The notes below the pieces were generated by a model that was not told the origin of the DNA, did not search any database, and worked only from the letters and a program-made list of their open reading frames with translations. A stretch of DNA of 64,000 nt from Alphaproteobacteria bacterium (GTDB lineage: Bacteria > Pseudomonadota > Alphaproteobacteria > RF32 > CAG-239): NCBI GenBank assembly GCA_015062305.1, contig SUUX01000011.1, forward strand, positions 1 to 64,000, written 5' to 3'. The position numbers and the translations under genes are program-made. Shown here one piece after another: positions 45,939 through 52,973 of this stretch; position 1 is the stretch's first letter; every line of letters starts with the position of its first letter.

Positions 45939-46147
45939 AACTAAGTTTTTTTATTGGTTAATAATATGTTTCTTAGTCGTTTATATTTCTGAATGATCAA
46001 AAAATCAAGATTTTTTGTCGAAATAAAGATTAAAAAAAATCAAAAAACTGTAACACTTTATAAGTAATTTATATGTTATGATACAATAAGAGGGGAAAAT
46101 CTGCGCCGGATTTCTTCCCTTGGACACAGATTAACAAGAGGCAAACA
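45939..46147. promoter_or_regulatory. Divergent promoter/leader region of the VirB6-like operon
   Basis: The 209-base AT-rich spacer separates the minus-strand lipoprotein and the first VirB6-like gene. At 45998-46017 there is a perfect palindrome, CAAAAAATC-AA-GATTTTTTG, which could bind a regulator. A TATGTTATGATACAAT stretch near 46071-46086 contains -10-like hexamers. Just before the first gene (46098-46134) AATCTG and CAGATT can pair across about 25 bases to form a leader stem. These are sequence patterns only. Confidence 0.4.
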
Positions 46148-48523
46148 ATGGAACTGCGGACTAAAATTGTAGGATTTATATTATCGCTGATAATAGGGCT
46201 ATCTATTTCAGCTGTTTCCGCCTATGCTGCCTCAGATGATGTAAAAGCCCTAACAGCCGTCGAATATGCTACAGAAAAAGGTCTACCGGAAGATGTAATA
46301 AAAGCCTTAGAAAAAAGTGAAGATGGCCGTCCCATAATCATGTGCGGAAAAGATTTATGTGACCTAAGCACTCAATATTGCTATCACATGTGTCAGCAAT
46401 ACGCTAGAGGAGGAACCGCCGGCACCGAATATTGTGCTAGCTATGGATATTCTTGTTATGACCAGAAAAAGGATGGTAAAGACTACATTCCCTGTTCTCG
46501 CAATTGTCAAAATAAAGATAATTTGCTTATATTCAAAGGAGACAGGGTTGTTCGTCCCGGTTCAGATGGTCATACATATGCCATCAACATCAGAGATACT
46601 GCGACCATAGAATACGCAGATGAAAGCGATACTGGTGATATGTTCCGTGGTTGCGAGGTTCTTCCAGTAAAATTATACAATTACAGAGATTGCTTCTTTT
46701 GTCCGTTGGTTGGTGTTATTTATGATGGTAGCGCCAAATTAGTAGATACCGCTTTTGCCAAAATGGCAGGGTCTTTTGCTGCATTGATGGCAATCGGGTT
46801 TGCTATTTGGGTAGCAATACAGGTTCTTGGACACTTGTCTTCGCTCACCAAACAAGATGCTCCCAAATTTTTGCATAATCTGCTCAAACAAGGATACAAA
46901 TTTTTAATTGCCTTTTTATTGCTTCAAAACGCAACTTTTGTTTTCAAATACGTCGTTAACCCATTGGTTGAAGCAGGTTTAGAGTTTGGACAAGGTCTCT
47001 TAAACACCAATTATGTTTTTTCTTCCATTGATAATGATGAAAATCTTACCCAAAATCGTCAACGCTCGTTCATTAGCGGAGGCCAGCATTATACAGAAGT
47101 GACATACAGAAAAATAGAAAATTATATTATAGCCATTCAACGAGAAATATCTTTTATGCAAGCCATTGGTTCATCACTGCTTTGTACCGGTTCCAATATA
47201 ATGATTAACATTGATAGTGGATATAGCATAAAAGACATCAAAGATGGTTTTCAGATGGTTGTTCAAGGGTTAATTTTGGCCATTTTTGGATTTTTGCTAG
47301 CCTTGGCTTTCACTTTTTATATGATAGATGCTATTGTACAACTTGGTGTTGTTGGTGGTTTGATGCCATTTATGATTGCCGCATGGCCTTTCAAAGCCAC
47401 ATCAAAATATACCAGCACCGGTGTTGGCATGTTGCTAAACAGTGCTTTCTTGTTCATGTTTATTGGTTTGGTTATAAGTGTCAATATCCATTTGATAAGC
47501 GCTGCTCTTGCTAACAACACAACCAATGAATACCAAATAAAATTAGAACAATGTTTACAAGATTCATTCTATAAACAAAACAAATCTATGTGTGACATCA
47601 TTAAAGAAGAACGCCCAGACACAGGCGGTTTGGTGAGCATTGCCAAGGCCATAAACGCACAACAATCAGATAAATTAAGAGAACTAACAGACATCTCCGG
47701 TGTCGGATTCTTAATTATTATTTTCTGCTCGATTTTTGGTTTTATGTTTGTTAATCAAGCTCCGGCATTGGCCAATAAATTTGCTTCCGGAGGTATCGGT
47801 AAACCAATTGCTCCCAGTATTGCCACTATGGGCACATCTTTTGCCAAGAATATGGCTCTCAGAGCCACTGAAGAAACCAGAGACGCCATTAGCCACAAGA
47901 TTGATACCGGTATGGAGGCTTTTGTTACTGCACCATATAGGTGGGGCAAAGCAGGTTATCACAAATTGCGCAACAAATTTTCTGCGCCCAAAGATGATGA
48001 TAAAGGTACCAGTTTTTCCATACCTCGCAATGCTAATTCCTTTGCCAAAGCACAAAATAGCCAATCAACATCAAACTCAAGCGCTTCAGGTTCAGCTCCA
48101 ACCCTAAATGAAGGAACAAGCAGCCCAGCTTCTTCAAGTCAAACTCGCCCTCATACGCAGACATCACCGGATATTCAAGATCGTTCCAGTGGAGGAGTAG
48201 ATGCCGAAAATGAGATAAAACCCACCGCAGAAGAAACCCCTGTTGCAGCACAAGGACAAGAAGAGACAGTAGCAAACAACAGAACAGAGACACAATCCCA
48301 AAGCTCTCAAACACCAAAAGAAAAAGCGGCAACAGGATCTGCTAGTTCAAAAGGAGGAGCCACACAGCAACGTTCGGCAACAGCAAAACAAAAAGCAAGT
48401 GTGCCAAATCCCAAAAATATAAAACAGTTGCGTCAAAAGGTTTCTGGTTCCAAGCCCAAAAGTGGTTCTAGACGTAATCGCAACAAAAGACACAAAAAAA
48501 ACAAGAACAATCGTAGGAGATAG
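46148..48523 (+). CDS. VirB6/TrbL-like polytopic protein 1, cysteine-rich N-domain
   Basis: A 791-residue protein. A signal peptide (1-28) is followed by a periplasmic domain with eight cysteines between residues 66 and 120, likely disulfide-bonded. A YRDCFFCPLVGVIYDG segment leads into the first helix (MAIGFAIWVAIQVLG), and about six helices follow to residue 540. The tail (about 590-791) is disordered, rich in S/T/Q/N/E, and ends in a very basic segment (RRNRNKRHKKNKNNRRR). The tail contains SAPTLNEG, repeated at the end of the third paralogue. VirB6/TrbL proteins form the inner-membrane channel of type IV secretion systems. It leads a four-gene coupled operon. Confidence 0.8.
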   Translation: MELRTKIVGFILSLIIGLSISAVSAYAASDDVKALTAVEYATEKGLPEDVIKALEKSEDGRPIIMCGKDLCDLSTQYCYHMCQQYARGGTAGTEYCASYGYSCYDQKKDGKDYIPCSRNCQNKDNLLIFKGDRVVRPGSDGHTYAINIRDTATIEYADESDTGDMFRGCEVLPVKLYNYRDCFFCPLVGVIYDGSAKLVDTAFAKMAGSFAALMAIGFAIWVAIQVLGHLSSLTKQDAPKFLHNLLKQGYKFLIAFLLLQNATFVFKYVVNPLVEAGLEFGQGLLNTNYVFSSIDNDENLTQNRQRSFISGGQHYTEVTYRKIENYIIAIQREISFMQAIGSSLLCTGSNIMINIDSGYSIKDIKDGFQMVVQGLILAIFGFLLALAFTFYMIDAIVQLGVVGGLMPFMIAAWPFKATSKYTSTGVGMLLNSAFLFMFIGLVISVNIHLISAALANNTTNEYQIKLEQCLQDSFYKQNKSMCDIIKEERPDTGGLVSIAKAINAQQSDKLRELTDISGVGFLIIIFCSIFGFMFVNQAPALANKFASGGIGKPIAPSIATMGTSFAKNMALRATEETRDAISHKIDTGMEAFVTAPYRWGKAGYHKLRNKFSAPKDDDKGTSFSIPRNANSFAKAQNSQSTSNSSASGSAPTLNEGTSSPASSSQTRPHTQTSPDIQDRSSGGVDAENEIKPTAEETPVAAQGQEETVANNRTETQSQSSQTPKEKAATGSASSKGGATQQRSATAKQKASVPNPKNIKQLRQKVSGSKPKSGSRRNRNKRHKKNKNNRRR

Positions 48524-48525
48524 CT

Positions 48526-49857
48526 ATGAGTACGATATTTGACATCAAAAAAATCGGAAAAGCAGTCATTATTCTCTTAGCTGCCATGTTTGTTCTTGTC
48601 GGTTGTAGTGATGAGCACAAAGATAATCCAGCAACTAAAGCTATTGCATCAAAAGACGCTGCCACCCAAGCAGTAGAAGCAGACCCTGCCCTTGGAGAGC
48701 AGTGTTGGCAAGGACGTGTTCTAAACTTGTTGTATACGGTAATCGGCACCACCGTCATGAAGCAATATGATAAACTATCAAGTGGGTCAATGAGCCTCAT
48801 GATGATAGGATTCGCTATTTGGGTAGCTCTTAGGTTGCTAAAATTTGTTAGCTCCGTCACGGAGTCTAGCCCTGCAGAAATATGGAATGAGATTATTCGT
48901 AAAGCATTTATTTGTGTTCTTTGCGGTAGTTTAGCGTATTCTTCAGGCTCTTTATTGTATGTTGTAAACTATTTTCTGATGCCCATTTATGGTGCTTTTT
49001 TAGAGTTTGGTAGCCAGATTATGAGTTTGTCCGAAACCCAAATAAGCTCCATAAAAGTATTTAATGAAGAAATTGTCTTTAAGATGCAAGGTCTTGGTTG
49101 TGCAATTGGCGAAGACACCAATGCCTCCATAGAGGGAGGGTTTCCTCCGGCTTATCAAACCACAATGAATTGCATGATTTGCACTCTTGTAGACAAGTTG
49201 CGCATTGGCCGCAACATGGCTTTTGTTGCTATGTCTATGGATGGTGTTTTACCATGGGTAACAGGCCTTTTAGTGTTGCTGATTTTCTGGGTTGTCGGAT
49301 TCGGTTTTGTGTTTTATTTAGTGGATAGTGTATTTCGTTTTGGCATGATAATACTCATGTTGCCAATCTTTATTATGGCCTATGCATTTGGCCCCACACG
49401 CAAATGGACCGGAATTGGATTTTCAAATATTATGCATTCTGCAGCATTTATGATGGCTTTTTCCATCATAATAGCAACATCACTTCTCGCCATTATGACA
49501 TTAATCGCTGATCCGGAAACCGGTATGCTGTTTGATCCCGATGACAGTGAAACTCATTTCCGCCAAATTAGTATCGTCACACTATGTTTGCTACTCATGG
49601 GATTCTTAGTGTTTGGCAGTTTGGGCGTTGCACAACAGCTCACATCTGCTATTATCGGAGGTCATGTTGATAGTAAATTCCAACAAAACCTCAAGGCTGT
49701 CGGTCAAACTATTTTGGGCATTGTCACCAGTGGTTTTGGATGGATGGTTGCCAAGAGTGGTTTCTATGACAACACTAAAATCGGCAGAGCCCTCAAAGGA
49801 GCCGGAGATTTACGCAACCGTATGAACCGTTTAGCAGGTAGACCAGTAGGAAAATAG
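48526..49857 (+). CDS. VirB6/TrbL-like polytopic protein 2, with lipobox
   Basis: A 443-residue protein, the shortest of the four. The N-terminus is a signal peptide ending in VLVGC (Cys at 27), a lipobox, which is unusual for a polytopic membrane protein. The first helix MMIGFAIWVALRLLKFV matches that of paralogues 1 and 4. A second extracytoplasmic loop has CMICTLVDKLR, and the central helices include a VVGFGFVFYLVDSVFRFG segment similar to the paralogues (FYMIDAIVQLG in protein 1). It starts 2 bases after the first gene. Confidence 0.8.
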   Translation: MSTIFDIKKIGKAVIILLAAMFVLVGCSDEHKDNPATKAIASKDAATQAVEADPALGEQCWQGRVLNLLYTVIGTTVMKQYDKLSSGSMSLMMIGFAIWVALRLLKFVSSVTESSPAEIWNEIIRKAFICVLCGSLAYSSGSLLYVVNYFLMPIYGAFLEFGSQIMSLSETQISSIKVFNEEIVFKMQGLGCAIGEDTNASIEGGFPPAYQTTMNCMICTLVDKLRIGRNMAFVAMSMDGVLPWVTGLLVLLIFWVVGFGFVFYLVDSVFRFGMIILMLPIFIMAYAFGPTRKWTGIGFSNIMHSAAFMMAFSIIIATSLLAIMTLIADPETGMLFDPDDSETHFRQISIVTLCLLLMGFLVFGSLGVAQQLTSAIIGGHVDSKFQQNLKAVGQTILGIVTSGFGWMVAKSGFYDNTKIGRALKGAGDLRNRMNRLAGRPVGK

Positions 49858-49859
49858 CC

Positions 49860-52800
49860 ATGAAAAAGTTAGCACACATATATAAACTCTGTTTTCTCCT
49901 ACCACTGGTAGCGGTTTTGTTCTATCCGATAAATGCAACACTCGCCGCAGAAGGAACCGAACTTGTAGCAGATATGGGGCAAAAAAGAAAGCAGGTTAAT
50001 GAATATTACAGATCAAATAATATTCAAGCCGAAGAAGTGCCTCAAGATATTTTAGATATCTTTATCAACTCCAAAACCACAGACAATAAAGATGCACAAA
50101 AAGTTGAAAAGAACCTCAAAGATTTGGCAAAATACGTTGGACAAGAGGGAGCAAACAAGTTTGGTGAGACAGCTATATTTGACGCATCGGCAACAAATGC
50201 CCTACAACGCATAGAAAAAGGTCTTGATGAGCTTGAAAAAGCAGGCCATATCACGCAAGAGCAACGCACAAAGGTTCTTGATTATGCCTCCGTTCTTTAT
50301 AACCAAGGTGCACAAAATGCTTTGGATGCAGCCAAAGCTGCCGATTGGCTACAACGCATAAAAAGAATAGAAGAGGGAATCGAAAGTACTGTAAAAGATG
50401 TTATTGGCAAATGCCCCTCCACTGACATTTTGCGAGCCAAATATCACGCCGGATGTTGGTCTTGTCTGGTGGTAGAAACCATGTCTTCTTCTTTTATGTC
50501 TGCCGCCGCAAAAGCTTTTGGTTTGTCACAAAAAGCAGGATTAATACTTCTTGGCCTTGGATCGATTCTATGGCTTTTACTATGGGGTTTGCGCACAGTT
50601 TCTTCTTTCACGCAATTAGAGCCTGGCAACATCTTAAACGAGCTTATCAAATTTTTCTTTAAGATAGCCATAGCATATGCTTTTATTGTTATGGGCTTGC
50701 GTGCTGTTAGCACTTATTTTATCAACCCAATAATGGGGTTCGGCTCCAAAATTGCCGAAAACTATTGGCCTGAACATTTTGAAGGCTATGTTGAAGATTA
50801 CGATTGGGCAGAATGGTCAGAGGCAGACTGGGAGCGCATAGATAAACAAGCCGCCACCGCCAGAGCAGAGCAAGAGGCAAAATTGGCATCTGAGGCTCAA
50901 AAACAACAAACCAGTATCCCAATTTCTGGCAATGCTCAAGCTATTAGCGAAGTTAGCGCTCAAAATGTTGTAGAAGCCCAAAAAAACAAAACCAAAACGC
51001 TAAAAGGGCAAGTTCCTGCCTTCAAGTTACCAGGCACTGCCGGAGGACTATCTTCTGCATTCGGTTGTCGTCCCCGTCCTCAAACCAAATGCGGAACCGA
51101 CCATAAATGTGGGCAAGGATGTGACGGTTCAAATTTTCACAAAGGAATAGATATTGCTGCTCCTAATGGTACCCCTGTTTATGCAATTGGTTCTGGTAAA
51201 ATCACCTATGCAAAAGATAGCACTTGCGGTTACTTTGCCCAAATTGTGCATGATGGCGGAAGCGGCACATGGGTTTCCACCTATTGCCACATGCTCCCAA
51301 AGTCTATCAATTATGCCATTGCTTACAACCAAGCAGCCAAAGAAAAAACCAATAGCAATATAGATGTAAATCGAGTAGCAGAACAACAAGTGATAGGTTT
51401 TGTTGGCAACACAGGCGCATCTGGTGGAAACCACTTACACTTAGGTGTTAGGTATAATGGCCAGCATGTAGACCCTCTGAGTTTAGCCAGTGGTATAATA
51501 AGGACTGTTTCTCCGTCCGATTGCCCCAATTGTCCGACAGAAAGTGATCGCACCCCGTTGCCGGCAGGGTTCAAGCGTGGCCAAACCACATTTACCGGAG
51601 GCATAATGTTGGGCGGAGATTTGCCAACTACCGGTGGTTTCAAACTAGATGGAAGTATTAGTCACAACTATTCATCTGTTCCGATGGTTGATATACCGGA
51701 TATCAAATATGGCGGTTCGACAGATATTATGTCTGCCTCGGTTATGAACTCCATGCTCGGAGCCACCAAAGCAATAGGCAATATCACGAGTGAAAACATG
51801 ATATTGGGAGAAGCAATAATGTGCTACGCAACACTAGAAAATGGTGGTGCATGGAAAATTAAAGGGCATAAGGTACTCACCAATGGCATAATGTGGCTAG
51901 AAGGAGTCTTCATCTGGTGTACAGGAGCTCTTCTTACTTGTGCTATAGCTTACTATTTGATAGACATATCTTTCAAAATAGGATTTGCCGTCATAGCAAT
52001 GCCTATTGCTGTAGGTCTCTGGCCATTTGATCTCACCAAAGATAAATTATCCGTTTGTATCAGTATCATTGCCAAGTCTGCCGCAACATTTGCCTTTTTG
52101 GCAGTCACAACTACTTTCACGGTTTATTTAATAGATACGGTATACAATTATGAGGAATCATCGGATGAAGTCTCTATGACAGATCCGAAGATTGATTCAG
52201 ATTCCCCACAAGGTTTGGCAAAATTATACCAAATTTTTGATACTGCAACAGAAGCAGAAAAAGGCAATTCTACAGCTTCTCAGATAGACATAGATGCAAA
52301 TATTGAATATGCTGCAAATAAGTTGGCCATATTCAGTTCCACATTTGTTTTGTTGCTGTTTGCCTTTTTATATTCATTCAAACTTATTCAGACAACCGTA
52401 CCTAGTTTGGTCAACAAGTTCTTCCCCGACAAAGCATTTGGCGATTCTTCTCCAATGCATCATTGGGCAACAGCAGCCACCAGATGGGTCAAAGACCAAG
52501 CCATGAAACCGGTAGGTTGGGCTAGAGATGTAGCTTTTTATCAAGGTGGAAATTTAGCCAAAGGAGCTGTAGGTGTAGTTGTTGGTAAAGCTGCAGGAAT
52601 ATTCAAAAAATCCACAGATACTGCAAATGGTGATGGTAGCACTGCCGGCTCTGCAGCAAAGGGTGCAGGAGCAACCGCAAAAGCAACCGGAAAAGCAGTG
52701 GGGGGAGCTGCCAAAGGAGCAGGTAAGGGACTATCTGCAGTGGGAGGAGCCATTCAAGGTGCAAATGTTGTTGCTCCCGGTGTTGCTGCGGCTGTAGGAG

Positions 52801-52973
52801 GCGCAGTTCAAACTGCCGGAAAAATTACCGAAGCTACGGGAAATGCCGTTGAATCTGCTTCAGCCACAGTTGGTGAACAGATTGAAAAAGCAGGTGATTC
52901 TATGCAAAAAACTACAGCCAATAATGATAAAGCACAAAGCGCACCAACCTTAAACGAAGGAGAAAAGAAATGA
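49860..52973 (+). CDS. VirB6/TrbL-like protein 3 with embedded M23 peptidase domain
   Basis: A 1037-residue fusion. A signal peptide (1-30), a helical region with GCWSCLVVETM, and helices near 224-285 come first. A charged linker follows, then an M23 peptidoglycan peptidase domain (about 395-545). The zinc ligands H427 and D431 (FHKGID) and H527 (HLHLGV) are present, plus a YCHM catalytic-site His. More helices lie at about 675-845. The tail (about 900-1037) is Ala/Gly-rich and ends in SAPTLNEGEKK. The M23 motif is complete, so it is probably active on cross-links while tethered to the channel. It starts 2 bases after gene 2; its stop overlaps gene 4 by four bases. Confidence 0.85.
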   Translation: MKKLAHIYKLCFLLPLVAVLFYPINATLAAEGTELVADMGQKRKQVNEYYRSNNIQAEEVPQDILDIFINSKTTDNKDAQKVEKNLKDLAKYVGQEGANKFGETAIFDASATNALQRIEKGLDELEKAGHITQEQRTKVLDYASVLYNQGAQNALDAAKAADWLQRIKRIEEGIESTVKDVIGKCPSTDILRAKYHAGCWSCLVVETMSSSFMSAAAKAFGLSQKAGLILLGLGSILWLLLWGLRTVSSFTQLEPGNILNELIKFFFKIAIAYAFIVMGLRAVSTYFINPIMGFGSKIAENYWPEHFEGYVEDYDWAEWSEADWERIDKQAATARAEQEAKLASEAQKQQTSIPISGNAQAISEVSAQNVVEAQKNKTKTLKGQVPAFKLPGTAGGLSSAFGCRPRPQTKCGTDHKCGQGCDGSNFHKGIDIAAPNGTPVYAIGSGKITYAKDSTCGYFAQIVHDGGSGTWVSTYCHMLPKSINYAIAYNQAAKEKTNSNIDVNRVAEQQVIGFVGNTGASGGNHLHLGVRYNGQHVDPLSLASGIIRTVSPSDCPNCPTESDRTPLPAGFKRGQTTFTGGIMLGGDLPTTGGFKLDGSISHNYSSVPMVDIPDIKYGGSTDIMSASVMNSMLGATKAIGNITSENMILGEAIMCYATLENGGAWKIKGHKVLTNGIMWLEGVFIWCTGALLTCAIAYYLIDISFKIGFAVIAMPIAVGLWPFDLTKDKLSVCISIIAKSAATFAFLAVTTTFTVYLIDTVYNYEESSDEVSMTDPKIDSDSPQGLAKLYQIFDTATEAEKGNSTASQIDIDANIEYAANKLAIFSSTFVLLLFAFLYSFKLIQTTVPSLVNKFFPDKAFGDSSPMHHWATAATRWVKDQAMKPVGWARDVAFYQGGNLAKGAVGVVVGKAAGIFKKSTDTANGDGSTAGSAAKGAGATAKATGKAVGGAAKGAGKGLSAVGGAIQGANVVAPGVAAAVGGAVQTAGKITEATGNAVESASATVGEQIEKAGDSMQKTTANNDKAQSAPTLNEGEKK

